Below, one piece after another: positions 34,891-47,106 of a stretch of 64,000 nucleotides of DNA. The first letter of the stretch is position 1. The number at the start of each line of letters is the position of its first letter. Below the pieces are notes generated by a model. The model was not told where the DNA came from and searched no databases. It saw nothing but the letters and a program-made list of their open reading frames with translations. Origin of the DNA: Micromussa lordhowensis. Taxonomy: Eukaryota > Cnidaria > Anthozoa > Scleractinia > Lobophylliidae. A program made the position numbers and the translations under genes. The stretch is from assembly GCA_964020085.1 (NCBI GenBank), contig OZ026604.1, forward strand, positions 7,017,572-7,081,571, in the 5' to 3' direction.

Positions 34891-35656
34891 GTAGGACAAA
34901 AGCTAGGATAATTGGTCAACATTCCAGATTATCCGTTAAACTCCAAGTTTGCTATTCGGCGAAAAAAAATGCGATGATAAGTACTGATTAACAACTTTAT
35001 ATATGGAATTACTGTGACCTATAAATCTTACACGCATTTTTATATAAAAGATCGTCTAAATTTGAGGTGAGGCTCAAAGTTCTTTACTTCGACAAAGTGA
35101 GCCTAAAATGTTCTTATAAAATAAAATGTTATTCTAAAGTCGCCAAGTAAAATGTTCCTATTTCTTAATTAACTTAAAATACATCAAATTTTTGCAGAGT
35201 TGTTTCCTAGTTGAATTTGAATAAAGGTTCATACATTCTGCGGATCGACTAATACTTCCACAGAAAATAGGAAAAGATAAATGCCTTCCCCAAAATTTTA
35301 GCCTGGGGTATCACCTTAGCATTAGTTATCGTTCTGCTTACAGAATTATCCAGGGTAACTGTTTAATTGAAGTTTTGCTAACTTTTTGCAGTTTTCAATG
35401 AGGTTTACTGGCAACATCATTCTGTCCTCTATTTTAACATCGATTAACCACGAGCAATTAAAAAACAACTTCACATTTATGTCAAAGAAATTCCTGGCCA
35501 GATTTCTGCTTTATACCTTAAAATTATTATCAAGAATAGGAAGACGGCAATATATTTCAATCATCAGGCTTCTCTACCTAGGGATTTGTAATTCCTTGGT
35601 ACTATATAAGGGAAATGTATACAACTCAATACACCTACGTTATTAGTTAAGCAACA
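34891..35656. other. 3' flank of unit 4, no recognised gene
   Basis: AT-rich. Unlike the other units, the sequence after the stop diverges within about 12 bases (GTAGGACAAAAGC). The 86-aa open frame at 35386-35646 has no recognisable domain. Confidence 0.4.
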
Positions 35657-35812
35657 GAGCACTTTTCCGTGTTTATATTGCCTCATATAAACACGAGGAG
35701 GGTTGGGAGAATTCGAGACAGTTATGCAAACCCGAGATGAAGTCGGGGGTTTGCATAACTCTCGAGAATTTTCTCAACCCTACGAGTGTTTAGATGAGGC
35801 TATATATACCAC
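35657..35812. mobile_element. Foldback MITE, copy 1
   Basis: GAGCACTTTTCCGTGTTTAT ... GAGGGTTGGGAGAATTCGAG ... GTTATGCAAACCCGAGATG is complemented by GGGGTTTGCATAACTCTCGA and CTCAACCCTACGAGTGTTTA. A second copy lies at 54485-54625. Confidence 0.7.
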
Positions 35813-37171
35813 TTATGTCCAGGATTGAACGCAGTTACAAATTTTGCAAATTTTACGATTTTTCGTTTTAGGTTCAAATGTAACAAATTTTGCGAGTATT
35901 CGTTTAACTCTACAAGATATATGAAAAATCCGCAGCCTCAACGATTTTTCGGTACGTTATGACGAAATTTACAATTTTATGCTAATAGATACACGAGCAA
36001 GCGCCGGCTTGCGGATTTTAAAAAAATTACAAAATTTACGATTTTTCGCTAACTCTACGATTTTTCAATGAGTCATTGTGAAATTTGCGATTTTTTGCAC
36101 TTCTTTGTAATGCAAATTCAACCCTCTAGTGCCGACCTGCGGATTTTACAAAATTTGCGATTTTTTGCAGTTAATTAACATAACACAAAAAGGCCGCCAA
36201 AGACAACAAGCATGTTAATGTACCCTCTGGAACGATAAAGCGGGATGAAAATATGCCATTATCGCATACATGTTACACACAAAACAAGATAACAAGCTGC
36301 ATGTTCCCCTGGTTTAAGGCGTTTGTTTTGACCGAGTATCTTATTCAAAACGGGTTACGGAGAAAGCGAGCGGAGTGATATGAAATTATAACATAACGCA
36401 TCGCAAGCAAAACATTACACGAGATAAGCGTTCATTGTTGCCCGAGTATCTATTCCACCTTCATTCTCAGCGTGCGTGTCTATAGAAAGATAAAACGGGA
36501 GAATATTCCATTCCACTAAACACTCTTTGTATTAACCTTGTAGCGAAGCACTCATTCAACAAGTAAGCTTCTTAAAGAGAAAGCTAAACACGCTCTTTTT
36601 TGAAACCCCGATGGCGTAGAATCGATTCATTACTTTCAACAAGAAGGTTTTCAAATGGTGCTACGCAGTCCCACAGTGTGGCGGACAAATATGAGATTAT
36701 TGAAATACAAAAATGGATAACCCAGTAATGTTTCACATGCTGCTCCCGCAGTCCCACAGTGGTCATGATTAACATAGTAACCGTATTATTAACATAGTGA
36801 CTGTATATAAAAACCACGAATACACCTCGTTCTTTCATCCACTGTGGCGGACAAATATGAGAAGGGTAGTATTACTTCAAAAAAACGTGACGAGCAATAT
36901 AAGATTATTGAAACACAAAAATGGATAACACAGTAATGGTTCGGTGTGAGAAAATTGCAGACTGCAGACTGTAGACTTTTTAACTAAAATATTGTATTCC
37001 CATTTCCATTACCAATAGCTAACCGTAAACAGGCTAACCTGAAATGGCCCATAGCAGTAACCTTGAGCAAAAGTGCTTTCAGCGATGTTTACTTTTAGCG
37101 GACGCCAATCCCAGACAGGAATTTGTTTTTCACCATTCTACAACCACGCCGCTACACTAAAATAGTCCTAT

Positions 37172-37225
37172 AATAGCGGAGCTCCGGCGGCCGAAGGCCG
37201 CCAAGCGGAGCCCCATACCCATATT
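37172..37225. repeat. GC-rich hairpin with AGCGGAGCTCCGG ends
   Basis: AGCGGAGCTCCGGCGGCCGA is followed by its near complement CGGCCGCCAAGCGGAGCCCC-like sequence. The AGCGGAGCTCC / GGGGCTCCG / CCATACCC combination recurs in inverse orientation at about 53815-53880, so it marks one repeat family. Confidence 0.5.
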
Positions 37226-37302
37226 AGGAAACTGAAGGGAACCCATGAACTGATTTTCTCATGTGTATCATGGCTAGCGGTATTGCTCGTGGGCGCGTAC
37301 GC

Positions 37303-37333
<31 letters not shown>
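37303..37333. repeat. (CGA)n microsatellite
   Basis: About ten uninterrupted ACG/CGA triplets, starting just after CGCGTACGC and ending at CGGTGGTGG. Inside the 3.2-kb TIR element. Confidence 0.85.
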
Positions 37334-37334
<1 letters not shown>

Positions 37335-39489
37335 GGTGGAGTCGCGCAACATGGCGGCCACAATTGACACGTAAACCAAAACGAGGCTTCAGTTTTCGCG
37401 GGCTTTCCTTGTAGGTTGACAGAGCACATGTACCCTTGGTTTAAAGCGTCCTTTGGACATCCATGTTGCAGTCAATTGACACCTGTCAAAACAAGTAATC
37501 CGCTGACCAGTATCACGTGACCATATCGCGGGCTCAAGTTCAGGGCTCATCGAGGTCACGTGTTTTTTTAAAGTTGACCGCTGCCCAAGTGCTGCTTTTT
37601 TCGATCAGATCGCGGGCTCATGTCAGGATTAACTTGCTGTAAACAGCGTAGGGTTGGTAGGAAGCCGGTTAACGCTAACCCAGGATTAAAATTTAACCGA
37701 ATTATAACCTTTTCTTTTGTACAAAGTTTTTTCACTGCTTTTGTTTTGCGTATTTTGCTTTCATTAAAATTCAAAACACAAAAACAATATACAGAAAATC
37801 TCACCGCAAAGTTACAAAACTCAAATCAAAATTCTACTTTATCCTCGGCTAGTTTGATCGGGCTCTGAACAACCCGGCCCAGGAGCTACGCTTTTAGGCT
37901 GGCCTAAATCTATATATTACCCTTATATCAAAGCAACCTTCGGAGGAGGAAGCAACCTTCGGAGGAGGTTACGAAAGCGAAGAAAATTGGAAACCCCTAA
38001 CGTTGTAAGAACATTTCATGACGTTAACATAACGGAATGTCTGTTGATATGAGGAGGTCAGCGGCGTGAACTTCGAACGCCATGTTGCAGATGATGCATA
38101 ATAGCATAGGATTTCTTAGTGTTATCTTCATTTTCCTTCCTTTTGTGCATAATGACTCCGTAAGTCTGGATACCTATGAAGTGTTTGTGCTAAAACCAGC
38201 ACATTGCTTGTAAGTAATCGCCTAATCGGTTCATTTCCACATCGTTGCCTTCATTTTCAATGTCATTCTTGTTTACTAGCTCCATATTTGTATTTGCAGA
38301 AAACACACCATAACAATCTATATGCGTAATTTTCGCAATTCTCGTAAATTTCGAAGGGCCTTCCCTGCAACCCTTTGAACAAATTTTGTTGATTCTCCAA
38401 GTGCTAGTACATATTATTGTAAATTTCGCAGTTCTCGTAAATTTCGCTGTTTTCGCAATTCTCGTAGCTTTCTCTGGGCCTTCCCTGACAACCCTTGCAG
38501 TAAATTTCGTGGATTTTGTCACAGGTCTTACAAATTATCGTAAATTTCGCAGTTTTCGTAAATTTTGCAATTTTCGCAACCCTCGTAAATTTTGATGATT
38601 TTGTAAGTGGTAATTACATATTATCGTAAATTTCACAGTTTTTGTAAATTTCGCTGTTTTCGCAATTCTCGTAGCTTTCTCTGGGCCTTCCCTGAAACCC
38701 TTGGAATAAATTTCGTGTATTTCGTCACAGGTCTTGCAAATTATAGTAAATTTCGTAGTTTTCGTAAATTTCGCAATTTTCACAATTCTCGAAAGTTTTG
38801 CAGGGCCTTCCGTGCAACCCACTAACAAAATTTTGTTGATTTGTCAGACAGACTTACAATTTATCGTAATAATCGCAGTTTTCGTAAGTTTTGTAATATT
38901 CGCAATTTTCGTAACTTTCCTACAACCATTGAATAAATATCGTTCACTTAGTCAATGGCATTGCGAATTATCGTAAATTTCGCAGTTTTCGTAGCTGCGT
39001 TCAATCCTGGACATTACTCCAGTCCAGTAGAGAAAGTGAATTACATGAGAGCCCGGCTAGAAGGAGATGCTGCAGATGTTATCTCAGGGCGATCCCTGAC
39101 TAATGCAAATTACGAACAGTCCATAAATTTGTTGAAGGAACGTTATGGACAAAATGGGGTCATCATGAATGTTTATTATACTAGTCTTATGGGTTTACCT
39201 TAAGTCACACATCTGCCCTGCGTAAGAACTATGACCTTATTGAAAAACGCCTTAGATCAGTAAAAGCTCTTGGAGAGGATTTGGAGAGTAAAATGCTAGT
39301 GTACCTGATAATGGCTAAGTTACCCAAAGATGTTCTCATCCACCTGACTGACCAGAAAAATGACGGTGACGAATGGACAGCTGCAGTGCAGCTACTCAGA
39401 GATCAGTAACATAGGTACACTTGTAACAGGGAAAATGCAGATAGGAAAAGTTCTGACAAAATTTATTACAAAGGCTCGATTGGAAACAG

Positions 39490-40098
39490 GTGGTCACATC
39501 ACAGGTCACTCAGTTTGATTCTAACACTACTGATGCATTTCTGTCTGAAAGCGAACTACCGCAGAAAAATACTGGAAGAAAGAAAATGATTTGCATTTAT
39601 TGCAATGGACAAAAACTGATGCAAACTGCCACTGTTGAAGTAGAAAATTTGGAAAAATCAAGAAAAGTGATCACCAAATTGCTTCTAGACACAGGCAGCC
39701 AAAAGACCTACATCACCAACGAGCTAGCAGAAAAACCCCATTTGCCAATCAAAGGATCAGAAACACTGAACGTATACACATTCAGTGCATCAAAATCCAG
39801 AAAGCTTTACACTCCTGTCACTGAACTCTGGCTGTTAACAAAGGATGGATCACCTCTGCATTTAAGAGTCAATGTTGCCCCCAAGATAACTGGTAACCTA
39901 CGACGAGCATACTTCAACCCAGATAAATTCAGTTACTTCCTTAAGGAGATTCCTCTTGCTGATTCGGTACTCTCAACTAAAGAAACTGCCAACATAGAAC
40001 TGTTGCTGGGAAATGATTATTACTGTGATATTTTCTCTGGTGACATTTCAATGAAAGTAGTCAGTCCAGGATTAAACCTTATGGAATCCAAGTTGTGA
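39490..40098 (+). pseudogene. BEL/Pao retropepsin-like protease segment
   Basis: The frame contains KLLLDTGSQKTYITNELAEK, the active-site DTG motif of the Pao-type aspartic protease, followed by the typical downstream region ending LLGNDYYCDIFSG. It is a retrotransposon polyprotein piece; the frame stops at 40098 before any reverse transcriptase. Confidence 0.75.
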
Positions 40099-40378
40099 TG
40101 GGTCCCAACAGGCAGAGTGAAGTGTCAGGATGATAACAAGACAGTTCCTTCTCAATCCTGACCTACACATCCAGTCCTATCACTGTACATCTCAGTACTC
40201 AATCGGATGACCAGCAACCATTACCTGAAGAAAGACACTCCTTGAAGATTTTTGGAACTTAATACCCTGGGCATCAGAGAGCCTGTGCAAAAGAATGACG
40301 ATGACAAAACCGGAAGTTGCCGGAAGTTGACCACAGATACCATTTTCCGTCAACGGATCTCACAGTCTCTCCTCCGAA

Positions 40379-41071
40379 GTGACCAGAAAAAGAGAACCAT
40401 TGCAGTCTGTCAGCAGAATTTACGACCCATTGGTTCTCTTTTCTCCATCTACACTGAATGCAAAGCTGTTCAAAGACATTCGGGAACTGTGGAAACAAGA
40501 AAAGGATTGGGACGAGACATTCAGTGAGTCACATCAAGAAGAATGGAATAAGATACTCGAGAGCCTGACTCCATTGTCATCGCAACCATTACCCAATTAT
40601 ATTGGAGGAGATAAAGACAAACTGCTCTGCTTCGCAGATGTCTCTGCCAAAGCCTATTCAGCAGCAGCCTACCTCTACTCTTCAGTAAATAGAAAAGCAA
40701 CTGCCAACCTGGTGTCTTCCAAAGCACGCGTCCATCCAGCCAAACAACTTTGCATTCCAAGGTTGGAACTACTCTGTCTTCTTATCGGAACAAGATGCCT
40801 TAACTATGTAACGCAACAACTTCAGTTGTCCTTGGTAGATAGATTTCTGTGGACCGAGTCAGAGTGTGTTCTTCACTGGTTGAAAACTTGTAAACCATTA
40901 CCTGTGTTTGTTAAGAACCGGCTGAGAGAGATAACCTCACACAGGGACATCAAGTTCGACTATGTGCTCACTTCACAAAATCCCGCTGATCTGGCTACCA
41001 GAGGTGTTCCAACAAATGAACTTATCCACAATAACTTGTGGTGGCATGGCCCACCGGCCGAGGTCAACTGA
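40379..41071 (+). pseudogene. BEL/Pao RNase H segment
   Basis: SVSRIYDPLVLFSPSTLNAK marks the RT-RNase H connection. LLCFADVSAKAYSAAAYLYS and HPAKQLCIPRLELLCLLIGT are the conserved RNase H core of Pao elements, and NPADLATRGVPTNEL is its end. The frame is open for 230 residues and then stops. Confidence 0.75.
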
Positions 41072-41287
41072 TCATCCATCACAATGGTCCTCACGGAAAT
41101 CAACACAGTTTGACAGCAAGATGTCTGAACAGAATATCATACAGTCTCCTAGCCCACATGCTATGTACGACATCGCAACACTAGCTAGAATACCGAGAGA
41201 GAAAGCAGCAAAATATCCTTTGACAAACCAGTTGCCCCCTTTGGCATCAGCGAAAGAAATTACTCCTCATTTACCAAACTGCTCATA

Positions 41288-41698
41288 GTGAGTACTTGGG
41301 CTTTGCGATTTGTCCGAAAACTACAGAAGAAGAGTACAATCAAAGGACTCAAAGGACAGCGTACATCAGAGGAAATAAGCCATAAGCCAAGCAAAGGTAA
41401 TTTGGGAGAGGTATGTTCAGAGGAGTGTGTTCACACCAGTAATCAATGCAGTCAAAGAAACAATCTGAAAAACCAATTAGGCCTGCAGTTAGACGAAAAC
41501 GAAGTACTAAGGTGTCATGGTAGATTGATCAGTGAAAACCTTCCAGAAAATACTGTCTTCCCAAAACTCCCTCCAAAGAACCATGTCTTTGCAAGCTTTG
41601 TCATCAAGAGCTTCCATGAAAAGTTGATGCATGCAGGTGTATCTCACATATTAGCAGCTACTAGCAGAGAATTCTGGATTTCACAAGATCATCTGTAA
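41288..41698 (+). pseudogene. BEL/Pao integrase N-terminal (zinc-binding) segment
   Basis: VLRCHGRLISENLPENTVFP and HEKLMHAGVSHILAATSREF match the region before and within the integrase H2C2 zinc-binding domain. The frame ends at 41698; traces (LNCFRCRRLQGRPYRI-like) continue for about 60 bp in another frame. The catalytic core is absent. Confidence 0.7.
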
Positions 41699-41760
41699 GA
41701 AGAGTCCTTCTCAACTGCTTCAGATGCAGACGACTTCAAGGACGACCATACAGAATACGT

Positions 41761-42449
41761 GCAATGGCTCCTTATCCACGATCAAAGGTAGAAGAATCTC
41801 CACCCTTTATCTACCCGGTCTTGACTATCTTGGCGAGTTCGATCGCTGTAACACAGCCTCTGCAACGGTTTCCAACACTTTTCCACCAGTTATAAATTGA
41901 TGGCTCTATGTTGTCTAGTGATATTTAAATTATTGGCATCACACAAATACCAGTTGAAAATCAGAAACTCGTGTCGCAGGATTCGAAGTTATTGAAACAT
42001 CAACAACAACAAATACTTAAAACAAGCAGTGCAAAGATATTGAAAAAAGGCCAAGAAAAAATGTCATTTGCACCATGCAGGAATTACAGAGCAAAATTTG
42101 AGTAAACCCTCTCAGTAGTAATGTAAGATGTATTGCTCAAGATGGAGGATGCTATCTGTGTCTTTTTTGTCGATGAAAGTCAGGCGATTCAGCGCCGAGA
42201 GAATGCGTACAACCTTGCGCAGGCGCTTGAACGGCAAATATTCACATTGTTAACTTGTTACCAACTATGCGATTTTTCTCGCGTAATCAGAAGCCCTGTT
42301 TGTCTGTCATGATTTCTTCACTGATCAAATCTAAAACAAGTAATTCAGCAAAAAAGTAAAAATAAACAAAATAAACGGCAAAAAAGGCCAAAGAAAATCA
42401 AAAAACATGTGCGAACTCTGACTTTGAACTCGGGTCCCCTAAAACTGAT
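41761..42449. other. No recognised feature
   Basis: AT-rich sequence between the BEL/Pao remnant and a LINE 3' fragment. No domain or strong repeat recognised. Confidence 0.4.
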
Positions 42450-42815
42450 TGAAAGGCGAGAACGATACCATACTTTTGTATTATGAGCTCTTGGCTAACC
42501 TTATGTTTGCAATAAGACACAGAAATGCTCCTGGAAACATTCAAGATCTTTTCAAGATATTTCTGAAATTCATTCTTATAATACTCGATCCTCTGTCTCA
42601 AATAACTTTTACACACAATGTTCCAGACTTTCAATTCAAGTGAACTCATTTTCTAGAATTGGAACAAAAATTTGGAATGAAATGGCTATGTCTCCAAGAA
42701 AACTTCCAAAAATGCCTTAAAGAGGAAAATAAAACACTTTTTGAAATTCCAGCTTCAGAAGACTGTTATATTGATCTTCCAGACATCGTTCAAAATGTAA
42801 AGCTGAATTTATTTT
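42450..42815 (+). pseudogene. LINE 3'-end fragment
   Basis: YYELLANLMFAIRHRNAPGN then, after a frameshift, SRIGTKIWNEM and LPKMPLKRKIKHFLKFQLQK. This is the pattern of the C-terminal end of CR1/L2-type LINE polyproteins. No catalytic RT motif is present. Confidence 0.6.
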
Positions 42816-42832
42816 CCTCTTAGTTAGTTAGT

Positions 42833-43162
42833 ATGTATCCATTAATATCACTAATATCGCTTAGTGTATCTGTAGTCTCTTGTCATAACATTTGTCAATT
42901 ATTATTTGTAATACCATTAGTTTATCAGTGGTCTCCAATCATTGTTGTCATAGCTCTTTTGCTGCCTTTAGTTGATATTTCTATGTACTCTCTTCTATCG
43001 ATTAAAGTAAGGATGAAAGCTATCGGGAACAACACAAGCAAAAGTCCACAACATCAAAAAAAAAAAACTTTTGTAGAGGTATCAACTAATAATACCACAA
43101 GTCATTTGGAGAATTACAGAAACGAAGAAGTTAGAAGGTCAAAACCAGATGTGCAGAAGTAA
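42833..43162 (+). CDS. Hydrophobic open frame of unknown nature
   Basis: 109 codons. Two or three hydrophobic stretches (QLLFVIPLVYQW, IIVVIALLLPLVDI) are followed by a basic, polar tail with two N-glycosylation-type sites. It lies directly after the LINE fragment. I do not recognise it. It could be LINE 3' sequence that happens to be open, or a piece of a membrane protein. No splice signal ties it to unit 5. Confidence 0.2.
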   Translation: MYPLISLISLSVSVVSCHNICQLLFVIPLVYQWSPIIVVIALLLPLVDISMYSLLSIKVRMKAIGNNTSKSPQHQKKKTFVEVSTNNTTSHLENYRNEEVRRSKPDVQK

Positions 43163-43524
43163 ACCAGTTGCAATCACTCGTCAAAAAGCCTCAACGCTGT
43201 ATTGTGCTATTGATGATGTTAATCTGTGTAAATTGCTACAACAGAAAGCGAAATTACGTACTTGTCGTAGTTATTAAAAGTCTCGAACCGGAAGTCAAGC
43301 AACAGTGACCTGAAAGCTTCTGGAATGCTCAATTTCTCATGTAATATTCCAATTTGAAACCTTGCAACAATGCCATTTACTTTTTCAGAGGAGTTTCTGG
43401 AAACTTCAGGTGTACTTGTGTAAGAGCGCGAGTTTCGTCCGTAAGAGAGCAATGAAAATGCTATAAAGCTTAGTGCTGCTAAGTGCTGCGATCCGAGAAG
43501 TTGATTAATTAAGACTTAATGACT

Positions 43525-43660
43525 GGTACCAAAGGGAACAGTGAATTTTGTTTCTCGAGAATCCCAATGTTTCCCTTGACTTCGTATCGGGAAACATATT
43601 GAGATTCGAGGGACAAAAATTCACTGTTCCCCAAGAGACCGGTAATTAAGTTATTTGTTA
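43525..43660. repeat. Foldback hairpin upstream of unit 5
   Basis: GGTACCAAAGGGAACAGTGA ... TCTCGAGAATCCCAATGTTT is complemented by AAACATATTGAGATTCGAGG ... TTCACTGTTCCCCAAGAGAC and CCGGTAATTAAG. Non-coding. Confidence 0.7.
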
Positions 43661-44020
43661 TATCGCAAAACAAATGGGTCAAACCGGTGGAAAACAAATA
43701 GTCACTTAATGCTCTAATCACGTGCAGCAGCGGTCAATATTTCGCGGGTAACAGTGAACTGTTTTCCGTTTGACGTCATAGTTTTCGCAATGTTGCCCGC
43801 TCGTGGCATTTGGCGGTAAAAAGTTACATTGTTAGATTTCATGTGACCATGAACTAACCAATGAATGGGCGCCCTGTAGCGGAAAAAACGAAAGCTATAT
43901 AACAAACCAGTTTGTTACTGTTACAGACGATTCTGAGTTCTGTATGGTAATTCCTTACATCCTCCTTCACTTCGACAACATTTTGTACCATTTAGGTAAA
44001 CTGGTATATTGATATTTTAG

Positions 44021-45608
44021 ATCCTTCGTCATGCGATGATGCTCAGACTGTAGCGAACCAGAAGCTAACGGACGGAGAGTATCAGTTGAGAGATGGGAAG
44101 GTAAGAAAGATTTGAAAACTGAGATTGATTGAGCCTGTGCACTTCTTGATAAAACCGCAAATCACTTTACATTGCTGTAAATCAAATGCAAGTCAGCTCG
44201 GCTAATCGGCCGTTTCAGGACAGAATTACCTTTTAACATCCAAAATACCGCACAAAGAAGAAAATAATTACCTCCGAATTCAAAGATTCAATTAAGAGCT
44301 GATCCACTAGTTTCACTTCGATTCGGTACGAGAGGTTTTACGTGTTCTAACCGTTGAACATTTCGCGCATTATTCGGCTGCCAAATTCCTTTAATTTGTG
44401 AACGAAAGTCTTCTATATTTTGGAGACGGCAGAAATAATGTAGCATTCTTCATCGGCAAAATTCGACTTCGAACCCCGATAGAGTGGGTAGTTTGTAGCG
44501 ACTGCTCGAGGTTTTGAAACCCACAACGTTTGTCACGGCAACAATCAAACCACTCTACCTCTCCTCCCGCCCAACAGATTTTTTACCACCCAGATTTTTT
44601 ACCAGCCACAACCGGGGTCTTTCTCCCAACGACAAAAGGAGGCTGTGGAGAGAGAGCCCGGGGACGAGGTTGCCTTGATTGGTGGAGGAGATCGGTGTTT
44701 TGAGATTCTCAAGTCATTGCTTGGTGTAAAATTGCTTTAGGGCTAGAGGCATTGTTTCTATTGTTTGTTCTATTATTCCCTTAAAGGTTATCGAGCCATT
44801 CATGTGAGAACTTACGAGAGCTGCTAGCTACATGGCTTTTTAGTTTGCATCTGGGAATTTACCGTCCTGTATATTCTTGTCATAACTTGTTTTTTCAGTT
44901 CTAGCTAAAATAAGAAATTTACAATGTCTTTATAATTCCTGTCTCGACCAGGCATACTGTCACATGACATACGGCAAAGGCTGGACCCTTATCGCCCGAT
45001 TTTCAAACAGTGACAGTAAAAACTGGATGCGTGACGACGGACTCTGGTGGTTTGACCAACAAGTTGCCATGGGAACAACAACAGATCCATCCATTAACTC
45101 TGACATGATCTCAAAAGCTTTTTGGTTGGTAAGCGGCAGAGAGTTTAAGATCACGCGCAGTGATGACCCCAGTCACACTCCTTTGTTACAGACCACAGGT
45201 GACTGTTTGGCTGGACAAACATTCCGATCAAAAATCACAAGTTATGGCGACTTTAGAAATGGCAAAGTTTGGGCCAGTGACAAGTGCCTGGGAAGTTGCA
45301 CGGTTCAATATGGTGGTCAGTACAAGTCAACAGACGGGTTTCAACAGGCCGAGTGCAGTGGAAACATCCAAAGCGCCAACAACATCGGCTTGTGGTGTAG
45401 CTGGGGTGGTGGTGATGGATCAGTGATGATGATTGGTGGAGGAGGAAGTGCTTGTGGCCGTGCTGATCACGGGGTTGGAATAACAGAAACTGACACTCCT
45501 TCTTTTGTTGACTTAGGAACCAGGTCAACTGAATATGACTTTGGTTATGAAGCCAAGACAGGAAACGCTCCATCCCAGTCCTACTCATTAAATCTGTGGA
45601 TTCGTTGA
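44021..45608 (+). CDS. CniFL-like linker + lectin-head cassette, unit 5 (intact)
   Basis: Linker exon 44021-44100 follows GATATTTTAG, begins with two bases of a split codon (phase 1) and encodes PSSCDDAQTVANQKLTDGEY then QLRDGK, ending before GTAAGA. The head exon 44952-45608 follows CTCGACCAG in phase 0: AYCHMTYGKGWTLIARFSNS to SYSLNLWIR-stop. Both are free of stops or frameshifts. No collagen or Ig exon lies between unit 4 and this cassette, where BEL/Pao and foldback elements are found instead. It could be the 3' half of a gene that lost its front, or an alternative terminal cassette for upstream 5' exons; the phase-1 acceptor fits the phase-1 Ig donors of units 3 and 4. Residues after ITE (TDTPSFVDLGTRS) differ from the other heads. 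Confidence 0.65.
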
Positions 45609-46026
45609 GTAGGGCTAATCACTAGCTCCATCCTCAAAAAAGTTAGGTTTCAAATTATTGTTGAACTCTAAATTTGTTCTTATAAGATAATTCACAGTGA
45701 ATAAGTGTATTCACAGCAGTAAATTATGAACAAGTTGGTGCCAGACAGGACAGAGGAAACAGCCAGGAATAAATTGAAACCTTACTCAACGAGCAAAAAA
45801 AAAAAGAAAACACAACAAAGAAAACACTCAGTGACATTATTATGAAAATCATTTCAAGTGAACATTTTTTATTGTTGTCGATAAACAAGGAGAATGTAGA
45901 ATTTTTCCAACTATGCATAATAGTACACCTGTTTTGTGCAATTAGAAACGATGAATGCATGGCCAAATAAATGTGCGCATTTATTTAACAGATAGCTTTT
46001 TTGTTTGTTTTTGTTTTGATAAGCCA
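45609..46026. other. 3' flank of unit 5
   Basis: The first 100 bases match the 3' flanks of units 1, 3 and 6 (AGCTCCATCCTCAAAAAAGT). Similarity stops at about 45690; the rest is AT-rich with no recognised feature up to the retroelement repeat. Confidence 0.5.
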
Positions 46027-46502
46027 TTAATGCTCCCAACCCAAGAACAGCAAAAATTACACAGAGACCGAATTGTGGGATAAAGGGGTTGGGGACAAAG
46101 TGCTCCAGAAAAAACACTAGCCCAGGTCAAGTCTACAAACTAACCCTATACAAGTAAGGGTGTTCAAGGCTAAAGGAGAGGTCAATCCTCTCCAGAGAGG
46201 GGGCCATACCCCCGCCCCCCAACCCTCTCCGGGGGTCATAATCCCCACTAGAGAGGTCCTTATATCCTATCCTAGTTAGCTGAAGGAGAAGTAAATCCTC
46301 TCCAGAGAGGGGTCATAATTCCCCAATCCTCTGCAAGGGGTCAAGATCCCCAATGAAAGAGGTCCTTATCCTAAAAGATTTTCACCTAGTTGCTATGGTA
46401 ACAATGTTATAAAGCTGCACTGGGGCCCGGTACCCCAGAATAGAAGGAATAAGTGAGTCTATGGGGCAAAGGGTGACCTGTATGGGAGCACTTCATCCCC
46501 AA
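46027..46502 (-). repeat. Split direct repeat B2
   Basis: Nearly identical to 47365-47843 (CCCAAGAACAGCAAAAATTA, GGAGAGGTCAATCCTCTCCA, CTGGGGCCCGGTACCCCAGA). Internal short palindromes of the CCTCTCCAGAGAGG type are repeated several times. Confidence 0.85.
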
Positions 46503-47106
46503 CCCATGTTTATTGAAATTCAATAAATCTGTAACTGACTTAAGCTGGTAACATAATGTCAGGAAATGTATATCAGATAATTAGAGCGTCCAAGTACCCT
46601 ATTATCTACATAGTTGACAGCATGATTAAGATTAACTCTGAAGGAACAAGAACTCTAGATGAAACCCAACCTATCAATATACTTATGGATATGATCATAT
46701 CGCCGTAAAGGAAGAGCAAGCACCCATAAAATGCGGTGCCTTGGTAATCTAATACAATACTGAGAGGTAATATGTAAAACTTGTAACGTGTTAGAAATGT
46801 ACACCATATAACTGACACTGTCCAGATATGCACACTCTACAGCAAGCAATTTAGCAGGAAAACCTGACTACGTAGGTGGACAAGTGTTTATGGTTAGCAG
46901 ACATAATAGCCCATAAAGTGATGTGCTTTAAAGCTCAATCAACTTACTCAGAGCTGATAAGCTCGAAGAGAACAATAACAGGTTTAAACCAAACAGTAAA
47001 TATGCAACTATACAAAACAGGGGACCAAGAAAAGATAGAATACAATACGAACTTCACTCTGTCACATACCATCGAGGACCCAGCAAAGTTAGGGAGGGAG
47101 GGAGGG

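Larger units (their letters stand above)
35816..39013. mobile_element. 3.2-kb TIR element with tandem-repeat arms
   Basis: The ends TGTCCAGGATTGAACGCAG and complementary CTGCGTTCAATCCTGGACA are inverted repeats, with TTA on both sides (35813-35815 and 39014-39016). Each arm is an array: ACAAATTTTACGATTTTTCG-like units at about 35836-36180 on the left, and GTAAATTTCGCAGTTTTCG units at about 38320-39000 on the right. The right arm also has a longer period marked by CTCTGGGCCTTCCCTGA. The interior has direct repeats of GTGGCGGACAAATATGAGA (36680, 36845) and no recognised transposase. The right end abuts BEL/Pao gag sequence. Confidence 0.7.
39014..41760 (+). mobile_element. Degenerate BEL/Pao retrotransposon, RT deleted
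   Basis: In order: gag-like (VEKVNYMRARLEGDAADVIS, then NYEQSINLLKERYGQNG, 39025-39170), aspartic protease, RNase H and integrase zinc-binding region. The reverse-transcriptase block expected between protease and RNase H is missing, replaced by about 250 bp of frame-broken sequence (40099-40380). No LTRs were recognised. The 5' side is cut by the 3.2-kb TIR element and the 3' side ends within the integrase. Confidence 0.75.
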
